Shown here: positions 33,787 to 41,375 of the stretch, one piece after another
Numbering within the stretch: position 1 is the first letter of the stretch
Layout: each line of letters starts with the position of its first letter
Source: Treponema sp.
GTDB taxonomy: Bacteria > Spirochaetota > Spirochaetia > Treponematales > Breznakiellaceae
Assembly: GCA_009777335.1 (NCBI GenBank)
Contig: WRMC01000002.1
Coordinates: forward strand, 124,001 to 188,000
Reading direction: 5' to 3'
Length of the DNA: 64,000 nt
Notes under the pieces: generated by a model
Databases searched by the model: none
Seen by the model: only the letters and a program-made list of their open reading frames with translations
What the model was told of the DNA's origin: nothing
Program-made: the position numbers and the translations under genes

Positions 33787-33858
33787 ACCGCCTGACTACA
33801 GGATGGGCATGCCAGAGTGGAAACACTGGCTGCTCCTTCTGGGGCCAGGCGGTTTTTT
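33787..33858 (+). terminator. Branched terminator or leader structure between ytcP and lplB copy 4
   Basis: The outer stem ACCGCCTG (33787-33794) pairs with CAGGCGGT (33846-33853), followed by TTTTTT. The 51-nt interior contains a GGGCATGCC palindrome and CCAG...CTGG, more than a plain terminator needs. It could be an attenuator for the next gene. Confidence 0.65.
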
Positions 33859-33879
33859 ATTCATTTAGGAGAAAAATGG

Positions 33880-34797
33880 GTGGCTTTAGCAATTACCAAG
33901 TACAGACTTAAAGATTTTCTTAATAACCGCTGGCTCTATTTACTCTTATTGCCAGGGCTGATCTACTTCTTTATTTTTAGATACCTTCCCATGTGGGGGC
34001 TGCGCATAGCCTTTCTGGACTATAACATGTTTGTCCCCGACGAGAGCGTCTTTATAGGTTTGGAAAACTTTATGAGGCTCTTTTCCCGGAATTCCTTTCT
34101 TCCGGTCCTCTGGAACACCTTAAAAATTAGCCTTTTGCGGCTCTTCTGCGGCTTCCCCATCCCCATCATCCTGGCTCTGATGATGAACGAGATGCGGAAC
34201 CTCCGCTATAAAAAGACCATACAGACCGTTTTATACCTTCCCCACTTTATCTCCTGGGTAATACTCACGGGGCTTATTATCAATATGCTCGACCCCGCTG
34301 GGGGCGTCATAGCCGGGATGATTAGGTTTTTTACCGGCGAATCCCGCTTAATCCTCATAGATAGAAGAGCCTTTGTGCCCCTTCTGGTAATAACGGGGAT
34401 TTATAAGGAAATGGGCTGGGGAACCATCATCTATTTCGCCGCCATGAGCGGGATTGATCAGGAACTCTACGAGGCAGCTACCATAGACGGGGCCTCAAGG
34501 ACCGCCCAGGTGTTCAGAATCACTATTCCCTCCATTATGCCCACCATAGTGATCCTCCTCATCCTGAATTGCGGGGGCATCCTCAGTGCCGGCTTTGAGC
34601 AGGTCTTTATGCTCTATTCACCCCCGGTCTACGAGGTGGCCGACATCATCGATACCTTTGTCTACCGCATGGGGATAATCAGGAACGATTACGCCTTTAG
34701 TACCGCCGCCGGGTTCTTCAAGTCCGTGGTGGCCTTTATCCTGATAGTCTCGGTGAATCAGATAGCGAGGATGACGGAGAATCACGGGATATTCTAG
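33880..34797 (+). CDS. Sugar ABC transporter permease, LplB family (copy 4), 305 aa
   Basis: I start it at GTG 33880, 8 nt after GGAG, because this makes it the same length as copy 3 and its protein then aligns from the first residues. It has the same membrane layout, EAA loop (DQELYEAATIDGASRTAQV) and C-terminus. The two genes are clearly a duplication. Copy 4 has no YtcP gene behind it; repeat locus 4 begins 24 bp after its stop. It may pair with the YtcP protein upstream. Confidence 0.9.
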   Translation: MALAITKYRLKDFLNNRWLYLLLLPGLIYFFIFRYLPMWGLRIAFLDYNMFVPDESVFIGLENFMRLFSRNSFLPVLWNTLKISLLRLFCGFPIPIILALMMNEMRNLRYKKTIQTVLYLPHFISWVILTGLIINMLDPAGGVIAGMIRFFTGESRLILIDRRAFVPLLVITGIYKEMGWGTIIYFAAMSGIDQELYEAATIDGASRTAQVFRITIPSIMPTIVILLILNCGGILSAGFEQVFMLYSPPVYEVADIIDTFVYRMGIIRNDYAFSTAAGFFKSVVAFILIVSVNQIARMTENHGIF

Positions 34798-34820
34798 GAG
34801 ATAGATAGGCACCTTAAGTC

Positions 34821-35005
34821 TAAGACCTCATGCGCAGTTCACCGCTGGACAAAAACATGCCCCTAGCGACTCCTGTGGCAGGGAAGCCTTTTTTCTATAA
34901 TCGTCTATGTTGTATAGCACTTTTGTCCTGCCAATGTCGTCGCCAGGAGCATTTTTTGCTCCAGCTGAGCAAGCACTGAGCGATTAGACTGAGAAGAGCC
35001 TTAAA
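34821..35005 (+). repeat. Interspersed repeat unit A, copy A4
   Basis: The A blocks are present. The outer stem reads GCGAC (34866-34870) and GTCGC (34939-34943), where every other copy has GCGGC and GCCGC: both sides changed and pairing is kept. The inner stem is TGGCAGG (34876-34882) with CCTGCCA (34927-34933), of the A3 type. Confidence 0.8.
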
Positions 35006-35109
35006 TTATCCATCCTCCAAGTGTGATCGGGGGGAAGATAAATAACGAAGTTTTTCGACAAAGGTGACAGACACCATGGGCTGAGGTGATAGGTTAAGCC
35101 TTGTATATT
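35006..35109. other. Linker between units A4 and C4
   Basis: No gene is seen. It is shorter than the linker of locus 1 but keeps the CCTCC...GGGGGG hairpin directly after A and a GGTG/CACC hairpin. Confidence 0.4.
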
Positions 35110-35460
35110 GGCTTGATCTCGCCGCCTAAGGGGCCTAACACGAGAGGGGTGGGGGTCGCTGTGGGCTAGGTAATATCGGCGCATACATGCGCAGAATTCC
35201 CCGCTGGAACCCCCACCGAGGCTCGGACGCTCTATGAGCGTAGGAGCCGAGGTTCCCCTCTGGAAGGAGACCGCGAGAAAAGCAGAATAGGATAATGAAG
35301 GAATCTCCGGCATCCAGTATGTGCGAAGAAAGCTGAACGCAGCAACTTAAGACAAGAAACTGGGTGCCGGGGGCTCCGTAGGCGGGTTCATCTCAATTCC
35401 TAGACCATGGCGGCACCCACCCCTTTTGTGGTTGTTTAATATAGGTGGCGAGATCAAACC
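35110..35460 (+). repeat. Interspersed repeat unit C, copy C4, longest form
   Basis: The inverted ends GGCTTGATCTCGCCGCC (35110-35126) and 35444-35460 pair with one mismatch and one G-T. Relative to C1 the hairpin CTCCGCCGGAG is replaced at the same site by a much longer stem (GAACC, GGCTC and ACGCTC with their complements, about 35205-35258), and a GCGCAT/ATGCGC hairpin is added just before it. Confidence 0.75.
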
Positions 35461-35483
35461 TGGGCAGTTATTATTAAGCCAAT

Positions 35484-35515
35484 AAAAAACCCCCCGGGAG
35501 TGGGGGGTTTTTTTG
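35484..35515 (-). terminator. Terminator after binding protein 4, possibly bidirectional
   Basis: The stem ACCCCCC/GGGGGGT with a T-run on both strands. Confidence 0.88.
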
Positions 35516-35530
35516 TTAGGTCGTTTTAGA

Positions 35531-37168
35531 CTACTGGATCAGGTGTAAGAAGCCCCTCGCGGAGAGGAATTCTCTCATGTCCCTGTCCTGGATAGCCATT
35601 CTTTCGGTGAGTTCTTCAATGACTTCAGCCATCCCTGCGTTGTTCAAGCGGGTGATGTAGGCGTCCCAGGTGTTAATGCTTTCGTTACCGGCAATAACAC
35701 TCCAGATCCAGCCGTCTCTGATGTCGGTGAGGTCAGCACCGTGGCGGTTCCATACGGGGTAGGAGACTACGTCCTTCCGTTCCACGCCCCTGGCATAAGC
35801 CTCACGGCTGTTGATGCCCCTGTTCTCGAAGAGAGCAACAGTTTCGGGGGTGTTGGAAATGTTCCAGCGATCCTTCCGGTTGAACATATCGGCGAAGATG
35901 TTGACGCCAAAGTTCATTTCGGTGTTTTCGGTGGCGGAAATAATCCGGTTAAAGGTTCCATCGGGGTGCCAGTCCCAGTCGAGGCCCTGGACGCCATGGC
36001 GCTTCATGACATAGGGACCATCATAACCGGGGGATTGCATATCGTCCCAAAGGGCAAAGAGCCGTTCGGGGTCAGATGCGTTCCGGGTGATACCGAAGAA
36101 GCACCAGGCGGCCAAGAATCCAGGGTTTTCCTGGGGTCGGCCATTGTCACCGGCTACCATGTCTACGGGGACCAGGACCGCTTCGGGGTTCAATGAAAGA
36201 TAGGTGGTTTGGCTGGTGGGGTTGTTGGTGGCTACCCAGCGGTGCCAGCCGCCAAAATATCCCCTGTTCATTTCTTCGGTGAAGTTAACACCGTTTACCA
36301 CCGAGTTGGGGGTCATGAGGCCCCGGCGATAAAGGTCGGCTACCCTTTCTACCCAGATCCTGGTGTCAGGATGGGCGGCGGAATAGACGAAGCTGCCGTC
36401 GGCGAGCCTACTGAAGGTGTAATAATGGTTACCATAGCCGCCGCCGGAACCCTGAATCCAGGGCCAGAAGTAGCGAAGGTCGTCCCCTGCGGCGCCCCAG
36501 CCGTAGGTATCGTTCTGACCGTTCCGGTCAGGATCGTTGTGGGTGAAGGCATAGAGGACATTTTCCAGTTCAGCCAGGGTCCGGGGAATCGCAAGACCCA
36601 GGGTGTCGAGCCAGTCTTGGCGAAGCCAGATGGTTTCGCAGCCCGGTTCGGAAATATCGCCGGGGATACGGTAAATTCTGCCGTCATCCTGGGCAAAGAA
36701 GAGGGACCGGGGGTCTTGGCTGTTGAGGTAATCCCTCATGACGGTGTATTTGTCGATCCAGCTGGTAAGTTCTACCATAAGACCGGCATTCCGCCACCGG
36801 GTAAAGTCCGGAGCCATGGAGTCGTTCCACCATACGATGTCGGGCCTTTCCCTGTCGTCGGCCATCATGAGCGAGGTCCGGGCGTTGGCATCCGCGGCCC
36901 CGGGCAGAACGATAAGCTCAAAGTTAACGTTGTAACGCTCTTCGAGCCATTGCTGCTGCCGGCTTCCTGATTGGGTGTGACCCCTTAAAAGGAGGACCCT
37001 GATGGGCATGGTTGTTTCCTGGTTTAAAGGATTGACCACTTCACTGGGATCCCTTGTCACCTGTGCCCCTGTCGTTCTTCCGCCACCCCGGTTACAACCA
37101 ATGAGTACAATGGTTGTTAATACGAGGATGATGGCTAAACCAAGGACTTTGATCTTAGTTTTATGCAT
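35531..37168 (-). CDS. Sugar-binding lipoprotein of an ABC transporter (copy 4), 545 aa
   Basis: It is an LplA-type solute-binding protein. The start at 37168 follows GGAGG; the signal MHKTKIKVLGLAIILVLTTI ends in GC at about residue 25. Family features include ARTSLMMADDRERPDIVWW, a WLEERYNVNFELI domain and a C-terminal WIWSVIAGNE. It is only distantly related to copies 1-3. It lies downstream of a YtcP and an LplB gene on the same strand, so these three form a complete binding-protein-plus-two-permease set. Its own promoter and operator-like palindrome precede it. Confidence 0.9.
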   Translation of the reverse strand: MHKTKIKVLGLAIILVLTTIVLIGCNRGGGRTTGAQVTRDPSEVVNPLNQETTMPIRVLLLRGHTQSGSRQQQWLEERYNVNFELIVLPGAADANARTSLMMADDRERPDIVWWNDSMAPDFTRWRNAGLMVELTSWIDKYTVMRDYLNSQDPRSLFFAQDDGRIYRIPGDISEPGCETIWLRQDWLDTLGLAIPRTLAELENVLYAFTHNDPDRNGQNDTYGWGAAGDDLRYFWPWIQGSGGGYGNHYYTFSRLADGSFVYSAAHPDTRIWVERVADLYRRGLMTPNSVVNGVNFTEEMNRGYFGGWHRWVATNNPTSQTTYLSLNPEAVLVPVDMVAGDNGRPQENPGFLAAWCFFGITRNASDPERLFALWDDMQSPGYDGPYVMKRHGVQGLDWDWHPDGTFNRIISATENTEMNFGVNIFADMFNRKDRWNISNTPETVALFENRGINSREAYARGVERKDVVSYPVWNRHGADLTDIRDGWIWSVIAGNESINTWDAYITRLNNAGMAEVIEELTERMAIQDRDMREFLSARGFLHLIQ

Positions 37169-37192
37169 CTTTAAAACCTCCATAAGATTTAG

Positions 37193-37207
37193 TGTGGTAA
37201 CACCACA
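37193..37207. promoter_or_regulatory. 15-bp perfect palindrome at the transcription start of binding protein 4
   Basis: TGTGGTAACACCACA, perfectly symmetric about its central base. It lies just after the predicted start of transcription, the usual place for a repressor such as a LacI-type sugar regulator. Confidence 0.55.
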
Positions 37208-37215
37208 ATGGAACA

Positions 37216-37244
37216 ATTTTATCACCATATAATAATTAAAACAA
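37216..37244 (-). promoter_or_regulatory. Promoter of binding protein 4
   Basis: On the minus strand TTGTTT (37239-37244), 17 nt, TAAAAT (37216-37221). Confidence 0.55.
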
Positions 37245-37269
37245 GCTGTATTTTTGGGATTTTTTGTAA

Positions 37270-37301
37270 AAAAAACCGGCCAGGCTATGAACCCGGCCGG
37301 T
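37270..37301 (-). terminator. Terminator after ytcP (third cluster)
   Basis: The stem ACCGGCC/GGCCGGT with a T-run on the minus strand. Confidence 0.85.
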
Positions 37302-37320
37302 ATGGATGGTTTTTTGGAAA

Positions 37321-38226
37321 TTAACCCTTGATGGAGCCTATCATGACGCCCTGGGCAAAGTACTTCTGTATGAAGGGATACAGAACGATAACCGGCAGTG
37401 AACCCACGACGATGACCGCGAAGCGCAGTAACTCCATGGTACCCCTCATCTGTTCGAAGAGGTCCGGGTCCGTGAAGTCCTGGAAGCTGACGGTGTTCAT
37501 GATAAGGATCTGGCGCAGGAACAACTGCAGCGGGTACAGGTTCCGGTCGGTCAGATAGAGCAGGGCCCCAAAGTAGGAGTTCCAGTTACCAACCCCGTAC
37601 CAGAGGACCAGAACGGCCATAACCGCCTTGGAAAGGGGCAGGATGATCTGGAAAAAGTACCTGGTGTTACTGCAGCCGTCGATCTGGGAGGCCTCCAGCA
37701 ACTCATGGGGGATACTGCTCTGAATAAAGGTTCTGGCGATGATCATGTTATATACCGAGATAAGCCCGGGGATAATCATGACCATGCGGGTGTTTAAGAG
37801 CCCCAGGTTCCTCATAAGGAGGAAGTTTGGAATCATACCCCCGCCGAAGAACATGGTGAAGGTAAAGAGGAACATAAAGAAGCCCTTAAAGGGAAGGTTC
37901 CTCCGGGCAAATACATAGCCCGCCACCATGGTCCAGAACACACTCAGGGCCGTAGCGCTGATGGTGTAAATAAAGGAGTTTACGTAACCAATTCGAATAA
38001 AGTGGTAACTAAACACCAGCTCGTAGCCCGAAAGGGAGAACCCTACGGGCCATAAGAATACTCTTCCCTGAAGCAGGGCCTGGCCGTCACTAAAGGAGGC
38101 GGAGACCACGTAAATTAGGGGATACAATACTACGATTGTGAGCAGGGTTAGAAAGCTGTATACAAAAACATAGTATATTTTATCGTCCAGAGTATCTTTC
38201 ATCTTCGTCTTCTTAATCTTTGCCAT
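37321..38226 (-). CDS. Sugar ABC transporter permease, YtcP family (third cluster), 301 aa
   Basis: It is an inner-membrane permease with six segments (YVFVYSFLTLLTIVVLYPLI first), an EAA loop (PHELLEASQIDGCSNTRYF) and the end YFAQGVMIGSIKG. It lies 27 bp after the LplB copy 5 gene and before binding protein 4. A Cys in the EAA loop (DGCSN) replaces the usual Ala. It pairs with LplB copy 5 as the channel. Confidence 0.9.
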   Translation of the reverse strand: MAKIKKTKMKDTLDDKIYYVFVYSFLTLLTIVVLYPLIYVVSASFSDGQALLQGRVFLWPVGFSLSGYELVFSYHFIRIGYVNSFIYTISATALSVFWTMVAGYVFARRNLPFKGFFMFLFTFTMFFGGGMIPNFLLMRNLGLLNTRMVMIIPGLISVYNMIIARTFIQSSIPHELLEASQIDGCSNTRYFFQIILPLSKAVMAVLVLWYGVGNWNSYFGALLYLTDRNLYPLQLFLRQILIMNTVSFQDFTDPDLFEQMRGTMELLRFAVIVVGSLPVIVLYPFIQKYFAQGVMIGSIKG

Positions 38227-38253
38227 ATTGTTGACTCCTCCGTGTCTTATTGG

Positions 38254-39231
38254 TTACCACAAACTGGTTTCGTTGAACTTTCTTGATATTCCGTTCACTA
38301 TGACCAGCAGCGTGAGGTTAATGACGGAGTCAAATAAGCCTACGGCTGAAGCGAAAGAAAAGTTCCCTGTTCCTGTTTCCAGACCAACCCGGTACACATA
38401 GGTGGAGATAATCTCTGACGTCATCCTGTTAAGGTCATTCTGCATTAAGAAGGCCTTTTCGAAGCCGATGGACATGATCTGCCCGGCCCTCAGGATTAAC
38501 AGAATGGTGATGGTTGGAATGATGGCCGGAATGTCGATGTGGAAGACCCGCTGGAACCGGCTGGCGCCGTCAATGAGGGCCGCCTCATGGAGTTCCGGGT
38601 CTACCGCCGAGAGGGCGGCCAAGAAGATGATGGAACTATAGCCTACGCCCTGCCAGGCCCCGGACCATACATAGAGGTGGGGGAAGGTGGTGGCGGAGCT
38701 GATTAGGTCCCTTGGATAAGATCCGGTGAAGAAGTTATACAGTACCCCATAGAGACCAACCCGCGGATGGAGTACGGTCATCATCATACCTACAAGGACG
38801 ACAACCGAAATAAAGTAGGGCAGGTAGGTGGCCATCTGGATAAACTTCTTGTACTTGATGTGCTTCATTGAGTTTAAGGCCAGGGCCAAGAGGATGGGGA
38901 GGGGGAATACCGCAAAAAGGCCGTAGAGCGATAAGACCAGGGTATTCCGCAGTAGGGTAAAGAAGATGGGGGAAGTAAAGAAGCGCTGGAACTGCATAAA
39001 GCCGACCCAGGGGCTGCCCCAGATTCCGTACCGGAATGAAAAGTTCTTAAATGCAATCTGGACGCCGTACATGGGGACGTACCTAAAGATAATGAGCCAG
39101 ACTAGCGGGAGTAAAAGGAATATATAGAGCTCCCAGTTAGCCCTCAAATCTTTTTTCATTTGCTTCCAACGAAGCCCCCCTTTAGCACCCTTTCCCGGGG
39201 CGTCTGCCATTATCATCGGGGTATCAGCCAT
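38254..39231 (-). CDS. Sugar ABC transporter permease, LplB family (copy 5), 325 aa
   Basis: This is the first gene of the third transport cluster (lplB, ytcP, binding protein). It has six membrane segments and the EAA loop DPELHEAALIDGASRFQRV. Its C-terminus RKFNETSLW links it to copies 1 and 2. The N-terminal 30 residues are basic and cytoplasmic. Promoter TTGACA-N17-TATGCT lies about 90 bp upstream. Confidence 0.9.
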   Translation of the reverse strand: MADTPMIMADAPGKGAKGGLRWKQMKKDLRANWELYIFLLLPLVWLIIFRYVPMYGVQIAFKNFSFRYGIWGSPWVGFMQFQRFFTSPIFFTLLRNTLVLSLYGLFAVFPLPILLALALNSMKHIKYKKFIQMATYLPYFISVVVLVGMMMTVLHPRVGLYGVLYNFFTGSYPRDLISSATTFPHLYVWSGAWQGVGYSSIIFLAALSAVDPELHEAALIDGASRFQRVFHIDIPAIIPTITILLILRAGQIMSIGFEKAFLMQNDLNRMTSEIISTYVYRVGLETGTGNFSFASAVGLFDSVINLTLLVIVNGISRKFNETSLW

Positions 39232-39320
39232 TTATAACCTCCTATTAAGCGGCATGAAAATTTTATGGGATCTGCATATTAGATATGCGCCCATAATCCT
39301 TCCATGCTAACTATTGAAAA

Positions 39321-39349
39321 AGCATAAACCTAAATTTAGGGGCTGTCAA
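39321..39349 (-). promoter_or_regulatory. Promoter of the third transport cluster
   Basis: TTGACA (39344-39349), 17 nt, TATGCT (39321-39326), preceded by a long T tract on the minus strand. Confidence 0.7.
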
Positions 39350-39440
39350 CAAAAAAAAATCATTAAAATATGTTTATTTAGGAGGATCTTTCTATTATAT
39401 AGGATAGTACCCCGCATAATACCCCGGGTTTTTGGGGACC

Positions 39441-39650
39441 CTAGGCGGGGGGATCTTTCTTTCTGGACCCCAGTTTATCCCTGATATCGGTGATTCCTGT
39501 AAATACCAAGAGGAGCCCCAGAAAGAGGGCCAGGATCGGTAAGCTTCCCCGGAGGAAGACCAGGAGGTCCCCCCACCAGCCCAGCCCCATGGGCAGGACC
39601 GAAAGGATCGCCACAGAGAGGACGGTGATGCCTATGATGAGGGCCTTCAT
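39441..39650 (-). CDS. Small two-helix membrane protein, 69 aa
   Basis: Two hydrophobic segments (about 3-22 and 33-52) are followed by a charged tail (DKLGSRKKDPPA) that should face the cytoplasm. Its start overlaps the end of the preceding 94-residue membrane gene by four bases, and both follow the Gld-like ABC genes on the same strand. No family is recognised. A role beside the Gld-like system is inferred from position only. Confidence 0.6.
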   Translation of the reverse strand: MKALIIGITVLSVAILSVLPMGLGWWGDLLVFLRGSLPILALFLGLLLVFTGITDIRDKLGSRKKDPPA

Positions 39651-39931
39651 GAATGCCTCCTAAAAAGAAAGACCGAAAGGGCGGCGATGAAAAAACAGGG
39701 GGGCAGGGCTGTCAGCACCATGCTTAGGGGGGCCAGGGAGCCCGGGGCAGCCCCGTAACCCAAAAGCATGGCGATGGAAACCACCGCTTCGGCGTAGGCG
39801 GTAATGCTGGCTATGGTAAAGAGGAGCCAGACCAGATCCCTGGTTTTGGACCAGACCATGATGGCCAAAAAAGAGACCGCGGCCCCCAGGATGAGGCGGA
39901 TGAGGATGTAGATGATCTGGCTGTTTTCCAT
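39647..39931 (-). CDS. Small membrane protein, 94 aa
   Basis: Three predicted membrane segments (about 5-25, 31-57 and 68-89) cover almost the whole protein. The start is 22 bp after the DUF4340 gene, and it is coupled to the 69-residue membrane gene by an ATGA overlap. I do not recognise the family. Small hydrophobic partners near ABC-2 exporters often stabilise the complex, but that is only a possibility. Confidence 0.6.
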   Translation of the reverse strand: MENSQIIYILIRLILGAAVSFLAIMVWSKTRDLVWLLFTIASITAYAEAVVSIAMLLGYGAAPGSLAPLSMVLTALPPCFFIAALSVFLFRRHS

Positions 39932-39953
39932 GATCCTTCCTGGGGGGGCCGGC

Positions 39954-41369
39954 CTAGTCCAGGTACCGGACCTGGTCGAGGGCTTCGAAAATCCGGCGGA
40001 CCTGCTGCCGGGAAACCAGGAATTCCACGGTTCCCTCCTGGTGGAGGGCGTAGAAATCCCGGTTATAGGGAACCAGGGTTATCCTTGTGGTCGTATCCGG
40101 AGGGGCATTGAGCTGAAACTCGATGAAGAAGTTATCCTCCGAGGCCAGTTCCGCCGCCGTGTAGACCGGGGCCGGTTGGGGAACCTCCGCGTCCATGAGG
40201 AGCCCTATGACATGCTGGTAGAAGGTCCTAAAGCTGCGGTCCTCGGCCCTTCGGCCGTTAATATGAAAGGCGGCGTTATTTCCCTGACCTTGAATTCCTA
40301 CCGAAACATCGGGGAACCCGCCCCCTCCCAGGGTGACCGCATCTGCCCGGTCTATCCCAATAAGCAGAATAAACTTGTCCAGGAAGTCCAGGGGCCTGGC
40401 GCTGGCTACCCGGTTTAAGCCCCGAACGGTAAATACCCCCGGTTCGAAGGGCAGCTTGGCATAATGGGCCCCATCTACCGGGTTCCCTATATAGAGGGCC
40501 AGACTTTCACCCGCCACTATCAGGGCCAGCCTGATGGGGTTGTCCAGGCCGTAGGGTGCCAGGGAGGGAGGATTATCGTGGATGACCTGTTCGATAGATA
40601 GATTAGTCAGGGATTCCACCACCTCCTGTAAAAATTCGCTGTCCACCCCCCGGTGCAGCTGGTAAGGGGCGGTAAGGATGAAACCCGAAAAGGTGGTGCC
40701 CAGGTGGGTGGGCAATACGTTGGGCATGGGCCTTATTTCCACGGTCCCCAGGGAGGTCCCCAGCTGCATGTAGCTTAGACCCTCAAAGTCGGGAATATAG
40801 GGGAACCGGTAGAGGGGCTGAAGATCCTCCAGGGTAATGGTCATGTGCTCCGCCGTGGAGACGGTCACCATGAAAACCCGGGGGTCCCCTTCCTGCATGA
40901 CATAGTAGGCGGTTCTGGAGGGGCTTAGGTCCCCCCGGTAAAATACCAGGCTGGAGCCGTCTATGGCCGTTACGGTCAGCTGCACATCGGGCTGGTCGAG
41001 GCCGTAAATTGAAAGATCATCCGGATCTTCCTCAACTACCCGCTCGGCCCAGAAACCTGCCAGGGCCCAGGAAATTCCCTCCGCCTTTTCCTGGTCTATA
41101 TCGATGTGTTCTTCGGGTACCTGGCCGTTTAAGGAAGAGATCCTCCAGGTGTTTCGATCAACCCTCTGGAGGGTGAGGTCCGGGACCTCTATCCTAAAAA
41201 TGTCGGGGGCGAAGAGGTTTCCCAGCCGGACAAAGGATTCCTCCCTGGCCCAAAATGGTTCTTCCGCCTGGATCTGGGCCTGCTGATAAAGAAGCAGGGC
41301 CGGGTAGGAGAGGGCCAAAAGGACTATGACCCCCAGGGCTATAAGCAGGTTTCTTTTTTTACTCGTCAT
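39954..41369 (-). CDS. DUF4340-type protein of the Gld-like system, copy 2, 471 aa
   Basis: It has an N-terminal anchor (helix 8-30) and repeated DUF4340 units with VPDLTLQRVDRNTWRI and DDLSIYGLDQPDVQLTV. The typical place of this family is after GldG, as here (6-bp gap). The product would sit on the outer face of the inner membrane with the ABC unit. It is a paralogue of 28185-29606 with similar length throughout. Confidence 0.8.
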   Translation of the reverse strand: MTSKKRNLLIALGVIVLLALSYPALLLYQQAQIQAEEPFWAREESFVRLGNLFAPDIFRIEVPDLTLQRVDRNTWRISSLNGQVPEEHIDIDQEKAEGISWALAGFWAERVVEEDPDDLSIYGLDQPDVQLTVTAIDGSSLVFYRGDLSPSRTAYYVMQEGDPRVFMVTVSTAEHMTITLEDLQPLYRFPYIPDFEGLSYMQLGTSLGTVEIRPMPNVLPTHLGTTFSGFILTAPYQLHRGVDSEFLQEVVESLTNLSIEQVIHDNPPSLAPYGLDNPIRLALIVAGESLALYIGNPVDGAHYAKLPFEPGVFTVRGLNRVASARPLDFLDKFILLIGIDRADAVTLGGGGFPDVSVGIQGQGNNAAFHINGRRAEDRSFRTFYQHVIGLLMDAEVPQPAPVYTAAELASEDNFFIEFQLNAPPDTTTRITLVPYNRDFYALHQEGTVEFLVSRQQVRRIFEALDQVRYLD

Positions 41370-41375
41370 GGGACC

